Below, piece by piece: positions 48,072 to 55,577 of a stretch of DNA of 64,000 nt (position 1 is its first letter; every line of letters starts with the position of its first letter). Location of the stretch: the NCBI RefSeq assembly GCF_027922425.1, contig NZ_BSFQ01000021.1, positions 1 to 64,000 of the forward strand, read 5' to 3'. A program made the translations under genes and the position numbers. Under the pieces are notes generated by a model that saw nothing but the letters and a program-made list of their open reading frames with translations, was not told the DNA's origin and made no database searches. The stretch is from Pseudonocardia halophobica. GTDB taxonomy: Bacteria; Actinomycetota; Actinomycetes; Mycobacteriales; Pseudonocardiaceae.

Positions 48072-49117
48072 CGGTCGCCGCCCCGGCGGTGGCGGCCGTG
48101 CTGCCCGCCGACGTCGACGACCCGCAGCGGCCCAGCGGCGGCAACGTGTACGATCGCCGCGTCCTGGCCCGGCTCGCGGGGGTGCACGAGATCGCGGCGG
48201 GCGGCGCGTGGCCGCACCCGTCGCCGGCCGACCGGGCGGCGCTCGCCGATTCTCTGGCAGCCCTCCCCGACGGTGCCGTGGTGCTCCTCGACGGGCTGGT
48301 GGCCTGCGGGGTCCCCGAGGTGGTGGTGCCGGAGGCGGGGCGGTTGCGGCTGGTGGTGCTGGTGCACCTGCCGCTCGCCGACGAGGCCGGCGCCGCTCCC
48401 GCGCTCGCCGAGCGGGAGCGGGCGGTGCTGGGCGCCGTCGCCGCGGTCGTCGCGACGAGTGCGTGGTCGGCCGCGCGGCTCGCCGCCCTGCACGGCCTGC
48501 GCGACGTCCCGGTGGTCACCCCCGGCGCGGACCCCGCGCCCCTCGCCACGGGCTCGGACGGCACGAGCCTGCTCTGCGTGGGCTCGGTGACGCCGACCAA
48601 GGGCCAGGACCTGCTGGTCGGCGCGTTGGCCGAGATCGCCTCCCGGCCGTGGCGCTGCCGGCTGGTGGGCCCGCTCGGCCGGGCGCCGTCGCACGTCGAG
48701 CTGGTCCGGGGCGAGCTGGAGCGGCACGACCTCGCCGACCGGGTCCCGCTCGACGGCCCGCTCACCGGCGCGGACCTCGACGGGGCCTACGCCGCCGCCG
48801 ACCTGCTCGTCCTGCCCTCGCGCGCCGAGGCCTTCGGGATGGTCGTGCTGGAGGCGCTGGCGCGGGGGATCCCGGTGCTCGCCACGGACGTCGGCGGGGT
48901 GCGGGAGGCCCTCGGCACCACGGCGTCCGGCGAGCTGCCCGGTCTGCTCGTCGCGCCCGACGCGCAGTCCCTCGCGGCCGGCCTGGCCGAATGGCTCGAC
49001 GACCCGGCCCTGCGCGGCCGCCTCCGCGAGGCCGCCCACGAGCGCCGGGGGACGGTCCCGGGCTGGGACGTCCCCTCCGCCGCCCTCGCCGCGGTCCTCG
49101 AGGGGGTGCGGTCGTGA
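48068..49117 (+). CDS. GT4-family glycosyltransferase
   Basis: A 349-residue GT-B enzyme, GTGA-coupled to the PTPS gene. The N-domain begins ADVDDPQRPSGGNVYDRRVL. The nucleotide-sugar C-domain has LLCVGSVTPTKGQDLLVGAL and the donor-binding block SRAEAFGMVVLEALARGIPV with the EX7E pair. In this cluster the acceptor may be a reduced pterin or related small molecule (inference). Confidence 0.9.
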   Translation: MTVAAPAVAAVLPADVDDPQRPSGGNVYDRRVLARLAGVHEIAAGGAWPHPSPADRAALADSLAALPDGAVVLLDGLVACGVPEVVVPEAGRLRLVVLVHLPLADEAGAAPALAERERAVLGAVAAVVATSAWSAARLAALHGLRDVPVVTPGADPAPLATGSDGTSLLCVGSVTPTKGQDLLVGALAEIASRPWRCRLVGPLGRAPSHVELVRGELERHDLADRVPLDGPLTGADLDGAYAAADLLVLPSRAEAFGMVVLEALARGIPVLATDVGGVREALGTTASGELPGLLVAPDAQSLAAGLAEWLDDPALRGRLREAAHERRGTVPGWDVPSAALAAVLEGVRS

Positions 49118-50238
49118 GCGCCCCCGCCCTGCCGACCCCGGCAGTGCAGTACGGATCCACAACGCCCTCGAACCCTGCCACCGAGCCGCACTATGGAGCC
49201 ATAACGCACTCGGACCCTGCTGCTGGGACGCGTGAGCGAGCCATAGCGCGCTGTGTGGGTGCTGCGTGGCGGGCTGTGCGGCCGGTGCTGGGGTCGTCGC
49301 GGGTCCGGACGGCCGCGGCGGTGGCGCTGCTCGCCGTCGTGATCTGGCGGTTGGGCGCGGGTCCGGTGTTCGACGGGCTGCGCGCGCTCGACCTCGACGC
49401 GGTCGTCGCGGCCCTCCTGATCGGCGCCGCGACGACGCTCTGCGGCGCCGCCCGCTGGGTCCTGGTCGCCCGGCGCCTCGGGATGCCGCTGCGCCTGGGC
49501 CCGGCCGTGGCGCACTGCTACCGGGCCCTGTTCCTCAACTCGGTGCTGCCGGCCGGGATCCTCGGTGACGTCGGACGGGCCGTCGAGCACGGACGCGCGG
49601 TCGGCGACGTCGGCCGCGGCGCCCGGGCCGTGATGCTGGAGAAGGTCGCGGGGCAGATCGCGCTGGTGGTGGTCGGGACGGTCGTGCTGGTCGCCGAGCC
49701 CGCCGTCCTCTCCGCGCTGTCCGTGCCGGCCCAGGTCTGGGGTCCGGCGCTCGGCGTGCTCGGCGCGGGCGCCGTCGTCGCACTGCGCGTCCGCCGGGTC
49801 CGGAGCGGCCTGGGGACCCTGCTCGCCGACGCCCGCCGCGGCCTCCTCGCCCGCGACGCCTGGCCCGGTGTGGCCCTGCTCTCCCTCGCGGCGCTCGCCG
49901 GCTACCTGGGCCTGTTCCTGGTCGCCGCCCGCACCGTCGGCGCGACCGCCCCGACGACGCAACTGCTCCCGCTCCTGGTGCTGGCCCTGTTCGTGATGGG
50001 CCTGCCGGTCAACGTCGGCGGGTTCGGACCGCGCGAGGCGGTCGCCGCCGTCGCGTTCGGCGCGGTCGGTCTCGGCGCCGCCCAGGGCCTGTCCGCCGCC
50101 GTGGCCTACGGCGTCCTGACGGTGGTGAGCACCCTCCCCGGCGGCCTGGTCCTCCTCGCCGGGCTCCTCCGCCGCGCCCGTCCCGCTCGCGGCCTCGCGA
50201 CCGCCACGGCAACAGCCACAGCCACAGCCACGGCCTGA
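49114..50238 (+). CDS. Lysylphosphatidylglycerol-synthase-TM/flippase-like membrane protein
   Basis: A 374-residue protein, GTGA-coupled to the glycosyltransferase. From about residue 60 it has seven to eight membrane segments and the UPF0104/AglD-like motifs YRALFLNSVLPAGILGDVGR and NVGGFGPREAVAAVAFG. Residues 12-45 are encoded by a 42-bp tandem repeat, and the C-terminus is an Ala-Thr repeat (hexanucleotide ACAGCC). May export or flip the glycosylated product. Confidence 0.85.
   Translation: MSAPALPTPAVQYGSTTPSNPATEPHYGAITHSDPAAGTRERAIARCVGAAWRAVRPVLGSSRVRTAAAVALLAVVIWRLGAGPVFDGLRALDLDAVVAALLIGAATTLCGAARWVLVARRLGMPLRLGPAVAHCYRALFLNSVLPAGILGDVGRAVEHGRAVGDVGRGARAVMLEKVAGQIALVVVGTVVLVAEPAVLSALSVPAQVWGPALGVLGAGAVVALRVRRVRSGLGTLLADARRGLLARDAWPGVALLSLAALAGYLGLFLVAARTVGATAPTTQLLPLLVLALFVMGLPVNVGGFGPREAVAAVAFGAVGLGAAQGLSAAVAYGVLTVVSTLPGGLVLLAGLLRRARPARGLATATATATATATA
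49144..49249 (+). repeat. 42-bp in-frame tandem repeat (2.5 copies)
   Basis: Units at 49,166-49,207 and 49,208-49,249 plus a partial copy before them share TATGGCTC/AGGGTYCGAG blocks on the minus strand. The unit length keeps the frame open and encodes a 14-residue repeat (YGSTTPSNPATEPH, YGAITHSDPAAGTR) in the N-terminal extension of the flippase-like protein. Confidence 0.85.
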
Positions 50239-50298
50239 TCGACGGTTGCGTGCGCTGACGGTCGTCCCGTCCGCCGTCCGCGCACGCAACCGACGATC
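50237..50298 (+). terminator. Long inverted repeat after the flippase-like gene
   Basis: Arms of 18 nt (GATCGACGGTTGCGTGCG and CGCACGCAACCGACGATC) pair with one mismatch; the 26-nt loop can form a further small stem. It overlaps the stop codon of the flippase gene, so it probably ends the five-gene operon. Confidence 0.6.
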
Positions 50299-50339
50299 AC
50301 GGGAGGCCCCCGGAGCGACGAGACGCCCGAGAACGACGA

Positions 50340-50365
50340 GACCCCGGTCCACGCGGACCGGGGTC
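50340..50365. terminator. Hairpin beside the tRNA-Leu remnant
   Basis: An 11-bp perfect stem GACCCCGGTCC-ACGC-GGACCGGGGTC lies 22 bp from the tRNA 3' end. In the uninterrupted chromosome it would have been the terminator of the leftward tRNA gene. Confidence 0.65.
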
Positions 50366-50387
50366 GTGATCGGGGAGATGTTCTCTG

Positions 50388-50411
50388 TGTCCGAGGGGGG
50401 ACTTGAACTCC
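50388..50411 (-). other. attL: 3' end of tRNA-Leu without its 5' half
   Basis: Read on the minus strand, this 24-nt segment is a T-loop GTTCAAGT followed by CCCCCC and the acceptor arm ending TCGGACA, as in actinobacterial tRNA-Leu. The matching 5' acceptor strand, anticodon and variable arm are absent to the right. Integrases of this kind target tRNA 3' ends and restore an intact tRNA at the other junction, here expected to the right of the integrase. Confidence 0.8.
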
Positions 50412-50615
50412 TATGTGCACACACGCATCGAGGTACACGCAGGAGCCCCTAGGCACCGTCTGAGCTGCATAAACGGTCTGAAGAGGCCGCCGCTGGAGCA
50501 TCGAGATGCATCCAAGATCCAGCTCGGCGGTATCGCGGCGGGTATCGCCGCAGGGATCAGGCTTGCACGGGGACCGCCCGTTGAGAGCGCACGCACCCCG
50601 CTCATCAACGAAGGC

Positions 50616-50651
50616 GGGCCCGAACCAGCGATCTCAGCGCTGGCCGGGCCC
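50616..50651 (+). terminator. Interrupted hairpin at the left end of the element
   Basis: GGGCCCG ... CGGGCCC encloses CCAGCG ... CGCTGG with a small internal bulge. It lies 24 bp before the first rightward gene of the element and may insulate it from the chromosome. The 50,412-50,615 stretch shows no supported gene. Confidence 0.45.
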
Positions 50652-50674
50652 TTGATCGCCCCAGGAGGCGACCC

Positions 50675-50863
50675 GTGCAAGAACGTAGTGCTACCTCGAA
50701 GAGGCCCAGTGCCCCGGCTGGGCGTGTCCCAATCGGCGCGGAGTCGGTGACGCGGCGCCTGCCGGTCGTACGGCCCCGTCCCGTCCCGCCGCTCAGCCGG
50801 CTCATGCTCGACATCCACGCGGCGCAGGACGTCGCCCTCCGCGGATGGAGGGCCGAGCTTTGA
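50675..50863 (+). CDS. Small hypothetical protein, first gene of the transfer operon
   Basis: A 62-residue Arg/Pro-rich basic protein starting at GTG behind AGGAGG. The C-terminus LDIHAAQDVALRGWRAEL is more ordered. It overlaps the next start (TTGA). No family recognised. Confidence 0.6.
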   Translation: MQERSATSKRPSAPAGRVPIGAESVTRRLPVVRPRPVPPLSRLMLDIHAAQDVALRGWRAEL

Positions 50864-51069
50864 TCCGCTTCGTCCTCGGGCTCGGCGTGGCCGTCCTCGT
50901 CGTCGTCCTCTTCGCCCGCTACGTGGGCAGCGTGCCGAGCGCCAGCGACGTCCTGCCCGCCACGCCGGCCAGCTCGGCCATCACCTGCGAGTCGACCGGC
51001 GGGCGGGACCTCGTCCGCGTGCTGCCGGACCAGACCGTCGAGGTTGTCCGCTGCGAGGTGGACCAGTGA
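50860..51069 (+). CDS. Small single-pass membrane protein
   Basis: A 69-residue protein. TTG 50,860 is favoured: GGAGG is eight bases upstream and the start overlaps the previous stop. ATG 50,845 is the alternative. A membrane segment (FVLGLGVAVLVVVLFARYVG) is followed by an extracellular tail with two Cys. Coupled to the DUF2637 gene (GTGA). Probably a small accessory of the conjugation module. Confidence 0.7.
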   Translation: MIRFVLGLGVAVLVVVLFARYVGSVPSASDVLPATPASSAITCESTGGRDLVRVLPDQTVEVVRCEVDQ

Positions 51070-51713
51070 GCGCGCGGGAGCGCTGGGCCCGCACTTGGCC
51101 CGTCCTGCTCGCCGTCTCGACCGTCAGCGCGGTCGGCGGGCCGGCTGCGGTCGCCAGCTACCGGCACGCCCGCGACGTCATCGCCCGGGCCGGCGACCCG
51201 GTCATGGCGCCGTGGCTCGCACTGACCACGGACGGGATGCTCGTCGCCGCACTGGTCGTGATCTGGGTTCGGCGACACCGCGGCGAAGCAGCCGGCCGCG
51301 GACCGTGGGCGGCGTTCTGGGCTGGCATGGTCGCGACGATCGCCGCGAACCTCGCCGCCGCGGAGCCCACCGTCATCGGGTACGTCGTGGCCCTCTGGCC
51401 ACCCGTGTGCCTGGCGATCACGCTGGAGTTGGTGGCGCTGGTCGCCGCCCGGCGCGCCTCGGTGGAGGCCGTCTCAGAGCCCGCTGAGGTCGACGCTGAG
51501 GCCCTGGCAGACCCGGACCCGGGTGAGTGGTGGGCGGAAGCGCCCGCCCTGGCCGCCCCGGTGGGCGAACCGGCGGGCGAAACGGGCGAGGACCGGGTGG
51601 CGATGCTGGTCGCCGCGGGTCTCGGCCGGCGTCGGCTCGCCAAGGAGCTGGGTATTCGGGAGCACGAGGCCCGCCAGCTCCTCGCCGCGCATCGGGCGGA
51701 GGTGGCCGCGTGA
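51066..51713 (+). CDS. DUF2637 membrane protein of conjugative elements
   Basis: A 215-residue protein with four membrane segments in the first ~125 residues (starting WPVLLAVSTVSAVGGPAAVA), an acidic middle (EPAEVDAEALADPDPGEWW) and a C-terminal helix-turn-helix-like part (AGLGRRRLAKELGIREHEAR). DUF2637 proteins sit next to TraB/FtsK genes in Streptomyces-type plasmids and AICEs and may act in spreading. GTGA overlaps couple it to both neighbours. Confidence 0.85.
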   Translation: MSARERWARTWPVLLAVSTVSAVGGPAAVASYRHARDVIARAGDPVMAPWLALTTDGMLVAALVVIWVRRHRGEAAGRGPWAAFWAGMVATIAANLAAAEPTVIGYVVALWPPVCLAITLELVALVAARRASVEAVSEPAEVDAEALADPDPGEWWAEAPALAAPVGEPAGETGEDRVAMLVAAGLGRRRLAKELGIREHEARQLLAAHRAEVAA

Positions 51714-53758
51714 GCGCCGAGATCCACGAGGGCGAGCTGGTGCCCGTCGATCCGCCCGAGCAGCCGCGCACGATCTACGCCACGGCCATCGCGGTTAGGG
51801 AGACGCAGAAGCGCCCGATCGTGCCCGCGTATCTCCGCAACCGGGACGAGGCCCGCCAGCTCGGCGGGTGGCTGGCGAAGTACGGCGCCCACGTCGCCCT
51901 CTACCACCTCACGCGACTGCCGAAGTACGCCGGGAAGCTCGCCGCCCGCGCCCCGTACGGGGTGCTGGTCGCGCTCCTGGCGGTTGGGGCGTGGGTGTTC
52001 GACCGGGAGGCCACCGCGCTGCGCTCGCAGGCCGTGGCCCGCGGGAGCGTCGACGAGTACATGAAGCTTTCGAAGCAGCGGAACCAGCGGGTCCGGCAGC
52101 GCGGCACTGTCGCCCTGGCCGGCCTCGTCGCCCTTGTCGCGCTCACCGTGGTGGTGGCGTTCCTGCCGAACTGGGTCCAAGCCGTTTACGTCACGGCCGC
52201 CGTGGTGGTGTTCGGGAAGCTCGGCACGCCGGCCGACCGGCGGGTTACCGACGTCACCACCGTGACCGCAGCGGCCCCGCCGCGGCTGACCGCAGAGGTC
52301 GTGACCCGGGCCCTCCAGTCCATGGGGATCGCCGCGATGAACGCCAAGGGCGCCTCGATCTCCTACGTCGCCCCGATCACCCGCGACGGGCCAGGGTGGC
52401 GCGCGGACATCGACCTCCCGTTCGGGGTCACGGTCGCCGACGTCGCCGAGCGGCGGGACCGGCTCGCCTCGGGACTGCGCCGGCCCCTGTCCGCGGTGTG
52501 GCCGGAACCCTCGCTCGAGGAGCACGCTGGCCGGCTCGTTTTGTGGGTCGGGGATCAGCCGCTCAACCAGGTGAAGCCGAAGGCATGGCCGCTGGAGAAG
52601 TCCGGCAGCGTCGAGCTGCTCGGCGGGACGTTCCCGTTCGGCACCGACCAGCGGCAGCGCCCGGTGATGGTCAGCCTGGCCGAGACGAACGCGCTCGTCG
52701 GCTCGCTACCCGGCGGCGGGAAGACGGCCGCGGTGCGGGTGCTCGCCCTCGCCGCGGCGCTCGATCCGTACGCCGAGCTCCGCATCCACGAGCACAAGGG
52801 CAGCGGCGACCTGGAGGCCCTCGCGCGGTGCTCCCACCGCTACGTCTCCGGCGTCTCCGACGCGCACATCGCCGAGACGCTCGACTCCATGCGGGAGGTG
52901 TACGCCGAGCTGGAGAAGCGGGCCGCGACCCTGCAGAAGCTGCCGAAGTCGGTCGTGCCGGACAACAAGGTCACCCCCGAGCTGGCCCGCACGAACCGGG
53001 CCCTGCGTCCTCTCGTGCTCGTCGTCGACGAGGCCCAGGAGGTGTTCAGCCACGGCGAGTACGGCGAGGAGGCCGGCAAGCTCGCCGAGGGGATCATCAA
53101 GCGGGGCCGCGCCCTCGCGGTCATCGCCCTGTTCGCGACGCAGCGGCCGGATGCGAAGAGCCTGCCGACCGGGGTGTCGACGAATGTCGGCGTCAGGTTC
53201 TGCCTGCGGGTCATGGACCAGCTCGCGAACGACATGGTGCTGGGGACGTCGATGTACCGGAACGGCGTGCGGGCGACGACGTTTACCCCCCGGGACCGCG
53301 GCATCGGCTACCTCGTCGGGGTCGGCGACGAGCCGGCCGTCGTGAGGACGTACTACGTCGACACGGTGGCCGCCGAGAAGGTCGCGGCACGGGCGAGGGC
53401 GGCCCGTGAGCGGGCCGGCACAGTGACGGGCTACGCGCTCGGCGAGGAGGCCCCGAAGACGGCTGCGGCGTCGCTCCTGGACGACTTGGCCGTGGTGTTC
53501 GCGACTATCGAGGTGGAGAAGGTGTGGCGCGAGGACGTCTGCGCCGCGCTCGCCGAGAGGTGGCCTGATCGCTACGGCCAGCTCACCCCGGACGCCCTGA
53601 CGGCGGCTCTCCGGCCGCTCGGGATCACTACCGGGCAGGTGTGGGGCCGGCTGCCGGACGGGGCCGGCGCGAACCGGCGTGGGATCACCCGCGAGGACGT
53701 CCAGGCCGCGCTCGATCGGCACCGTAGAGAGATCACCTCTAGCGCCGGAGCGCGCTAG
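51710..53758 (+). CDS. TraB/FtsK-SpoIIIE-type DNA translocase
   Basis: A 682-residue protein. Two or three membrane segments lie between residues 80 and 165 (starting YGVLVALLAVGAWVF). The motor has Walker A SLPGGGKTA at about 331-339 and Walker B LVLVVDEAQEVF at about 435-445, then FATQRPDAKSLPTGVSTNV. The C-terminal ~100 residues form a winged-helix-like region (VCAALAERWPDRYGQLTPDA) where TraB proteins read their DNA target. In AICEs this one protein pumps double-stranded DNA between mycelia. A role in filling the element's capsid is conceivable but unproven. Confidence 0.9.
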   Translation: MSAEIHEGELVPVDPPEQPRTIYATAIAVRETQKRPIVPAYLRNRDEARQLGGWLAKYGAHVALYHLTRLPKYAGKLAARAPYGVLVALLAVGAWVFDREATALRSQAVARGSVDEYMKLSKQRNQRVRQRGTVALAGLVALVALTVVVAFLPNWVQAVYVTAAVVVFGKLGTPADRRVTDVTTVTAAAPPRLTAEVVTRALQSMGIAAMNAKGASISYVAPITRDGPGWRADIDLPFGVTVADVAERRDRLASGLRRPLSAVWPEPSLEEHAGRLVLWVGDQPLNQVKPKAWPLEKSGSVELLGGTFPFGTDQRQRPVMVSLAETNALVGSLPGGGKTAAVRVLALAAALDPYAELRIHEHKGSGDLEALARCSHRYVSGVSDAHIAETLDSMREVYAELEKRAATLQKLPKSVVPDNKVTPELARTNRALRPLVLVVDEAQEVFSHGEYGEEAGKLAEGIIKRGRALAVIALFATQRPDAKSLPTGVSTNVGVRFCLRVMDQLANDMVLGTSMYRNGVRATTFTPRDRGIGYLVGVGDEPAVVRTYYVDTVAAEKVAARARAARERAGTVTGYALGEEAPKTAAASLLDDLAVVFATIEVEKVWREDVCAALAERWPDRYGQLTPDALTAALRPLGITTGQVWGRLPDGAGANRRGITREDVQAALDRHRREITSSAGAR

Positions 53759-53887
53759 GTCTAGCGGGGGTGCTAGCGCCCAGGCGAGGGGCTTGACCTG
53801 GGCGCTAGCGCCTAGCGCCTACCCCGGACCAACCGCTTGAAACCGGCCAGGAGGCCATCGTGTGGACCCTCATCGCGCTAGCGCTAG
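53739..53887. repeat. GCGCTAG/CTAGCGC motif cluster after traB (candidate clt)
   Basis: About nine copies of CTAGCG or its complement occur within 150 bp (for example 53,739, 53,752, 53,762, 53,774, 53,803, 53,806, 53,813, 53,875, 53,881). Two of them sit in a perfect 13-bp inverted repeat, GCTAGCGCCCAGG (53,773-53,785) with its complement (53,798-53,810), 12-nt loop. TraB proteins bind short repeated motifs at the clt locus, commonly near the traB 3' end. Confidence 0.75.
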
Positions 53888-54075
53888 GAGCGCTGGTGGT
53901 CTACGTCGCGGCGTGCGCCTGGTGGCCGTTCATGGCCTGCCGGCGCTGCCTCGGCACCGGTAAGAAACGCTCGCCGTCGGGCAAGGCGTGGAGGCCCTGC
54001 CCGCGGTGCGGCGGCAACGGCAGGCGCGTCCGGCTTGGCCGGCGCATCTACGAGATCTTCCGCACCGGCGCCTAA
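53860..54075 (+). CDS. Small membrane protein with DnaJ-type zinc motifs
   Basis: A 71-residue protein starting at GTG behind AGGAGG. An N-terminal membrane segment (LIALALGALVVYVAACAWW) is followed by CRRCLGTGKK and CPRCGGNGRR, the CxxCxGxG pairs of DnaJ zinc fingers. Common in actinobacterial conjugative elements; partner unknown. Confidence 0.78.
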   Translation: MWTLIALALGALVVYVAACAWWPFMACRRCLGTGKKRSPSGKAWRPCPRCGGNGRRVRLGRRIYEIFRTGA

Positions 54076-54182
54076 CGTCGACGGAAGGAAGCACGACAAA
54101 GCTCGGCGCGCTCGTCGCGTCGTAGGGGGCGCATAGCGCTGCACTACCACCGGTGCGAGGGACTACCCACCCCGGACGCCAA

Positions 54183-54217
54183 CAGGGCCCGGCTCGAATC
54201 CATCGAGCCGGGCCCTG
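54183..54217 (+). terminator. Strong intrinsic terminator
   Basis: A perfect 15-bp stem around a 5-nt loop (AGGGCCCGGCTCGA left arm) about 110 bp after the zinc-motif gene. It should end the transfer operon. The interval 54,076-54,459 otherwise holds no convincing gene. Confidence 0.8.
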
Positions 54218-54363
54218 GGTGCGTGAGAGCGACTCTAGTATCCCCGCTGGGGCCCTCGATCCACCCTCGTCGCTACGGTTACTCCTGTACCCAGAAGAGG
54301 CGTTCCGACGCTGCGGTCCGGATGCGCAAGGAGCGGTGGACGCGGCGACGGGAGGGCGAGATG

Positions 54364-54393
54364 GGAGAGGCCCCGCGGCAACGGGGCCTCTCC
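54364..54393 (+). terminator. Second hairpin in the traB-downstream gap
   Basis: GGAGAGGCCCCG-CGGCAA-CGGGGCCTCTCC, a 12-bp perfect stem. It lies before the 54,460 small gene and may terminate read-through or attenuate it. Confidence 0.6.
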
Positions 54394-54459
54394 GGTGCGT
54401 CTCCCCTGGTGTGCAGCAAGTGCCCTGGCAGGCAGACCAACTACGAATCGAGGTGACGC

Positions 54460-54621
54460 GTGCCCCGACACTACCCGGCGCGCTCCAACTCCCAGGACCC
54501 CGACGGCGACGACTGGGTCTCGCGGCTGATCCGCGCGGTCAGACCCGCCATATACGGCGCCTCCTGGGTGCCGTGGCTCCGCATCCTCGTCCTAGTCGCC
54601 CTATGGCTCCTGCTGAGCTAG
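54460..54621 (+). CDS. Very small membrane protein
   Basis: A 53-residue protein from GTG 54,460 behind GAGGTGA. A polar N-terminus (SNSQDPDGDDWVSRLIRAV) is followed by a C-terminal membrane segment ending RILVLVALWLLLS. It converges on the 54,627 gene, 5 bp away. Holin-like or accessory roles are possible; nothing proves either. Confidence 0.6.
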   Translation: MPRHYPARSNSQDPDGDDWVSRLIRAVRPAIYGASWVPWLRILVLVALWLLLS

Positions 54622-54626
54622 ATCCG

Positions 54627-54908
54627 TCAGGCGCTCGGCGGTGGCACATCGTGGTGCCACTCGTCGAGCAGCTCCAGCGCGGAACGGCCCTCGACCTTGC
54701 CGAGGACCTCGAACAGCTCGGCGACGTCACCGGCAAGACTGTCCGCGAGGTCGCGTAGCCCAGGCACGCCGTGAGTCTCTGCCAGCCACGCCGTGCACCG
54801 CCGCACGGCCTCCATGCCCTCCGGTGAGGCCGGCGGGTACGCCAACCAGGCCCGCACCATGTCCGCGCTCGTCTGGGCGATCACAGCCCCATAGGGGTCT
54901 TCCGTCAT
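54627..54908 (-). CDS. Hypothetical acidic helical protein
   Basis: A 93-residue acidic, Leu/Ala-rich protein (MVRAWLAYPPASPEGMEAVR, LADSLAGDVAELFEVLGKVE). No clear ribosome binding site, so it may be leaderless. No family recognised. Confidence 0.6.
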   Translation of the reverse strand: MTEDPYGAVIAQTSADMVRAWLAYPPASPEGMEAVRRCTAWLAETHGVPGLRDLADSLAGDVAELFEVLGKVEGRSALELLDEWHHDVPPPSA

Positions 54909-54982
54909 GGCCCGGATGATGCATGCTGGTCGCTGCCCGCTTCCCCCGGGCTGCTCGTATTACTGCGCCCACAGGGGGAATC

Positions 54983-55249
54983 GTGAACGAACGGCAGCTC
55001 CGCGCCATCGAGAAGCTCCGTGCCGACCAGGCCATCGTCAGCGCCACTGCGGACCGCGTCCGAGGTGGGCTCCTGCCCATGCCCGACCCCGAGCGCTACC
55101 GCCAGCCGCTCGGTGAGCTACTCGACGCCCTGGCCGAGCACCTGCCCCACGTCGACCCGCCAGTCCGGGAGCACGCCGTCCGGGTCTGCCGCAACGCCTT
55201 TGGCGACCGCATGGACCAGCCCGGAACTCGGCGGAGCCGGCGACGCTGA
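54983..55249 (+). CDS. Hypothetical protein
   Basis: An 88-residue protein from GTG 54,983 behind AGGGGG; the frame is open to 54,923 without support. It is helical (NERQLRAIEKLRADQAIVSA, LGELLDALAEHLP) with a basic tail. No family recognised. It is followed by the 55,304 gene after 54 bp. Confidence 0.6.
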   Translation: MNERQLRAIEKLRADQAIVSATADRVRGGLLPMPDPERYRQPLGELLDALAEHLPHVDPPVREHAVRVCRNAFGDRMDQPGTRRSRRR

Positions 55250-55303
55250 GAGGTCGCCCGCCAGCGCGGAGTAACAATCCGAGGCCAGCGGAGACGTACA
55301 GGC

Positions 55304-55531
55304 GTGGCAAATCCCGACGGAGTACAGCTCCTGATCGACCAGCTTGACCGGCTCGGCCCCGATGCATCGCGGGCCGTCGCGCAGCAAGCCGCGCGAATCG
55401 CCTTCTCGGAGGACGTACGGACGGACCAGGACGTGGCCCAGGTGTTCAAGTTCCTCTACAGCGCCACGGCGCAGCCGGCCCCTGCTGATCCCGCGCACCC
55501 AGACCTCTCTTCCGGCGAGATCTCGCGCTAG
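55304..55531 (+). CDS. Hypothetical helical protein
   Basis: A 75-residue protein starting at GTG with a weak ribosome binding site. Helical (LLIDQLDRLGPDASRAVAQQ, TDQDVAQVFKFLYS). No family recognised. Ends just before a bidirectional terminator. Confidence 0.55.
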   Translation: MANPDGVQLLIDQLDRLGPDASRAVAQQAARIAFSEDVRTDQDVAQVFKFLYSATAQPAPADPAHPDLSSGEISR

Positions 55532-55535
55532 AAAC

Positions 55536-55577
55536 AGACGATGCCCCCTGACCTCGATGAGTCAGGGGGCATCGTCT
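55536..55577. terminator. Bidirectional terminator between convergent element operons
   Basis: A perfect 16-bp stem (AGACGATGCCCCCTGA with its complement, 10-nt loop) followed by TTTAGTT on the plus strand. It separates the rightward small genes from the leftward capsid operon. Confidence 0.88.

Noticed and set aside
50388..50480. Complete tRNA gene
   Set aside because: Only the T-arm and 3' acceptor strand are recognisable; no complementary 5' acceptor, D-arm or anticodon arm follows.
50411..50818. Leftward 135-codon frame at the element's left end
   Set aside because: No ribosome binding site, starts inside a better-supported rightward gene region and has no protein-like composition.
54223..54456. 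Rightward 77-codon frame upstream of the 54,460 gene, ending CSKCPGRQTNYESR
   Set aside because: It runs through a 12-bp terminator-like hairpin and lacks a start signal; the CxxC tail alone is not enough support.
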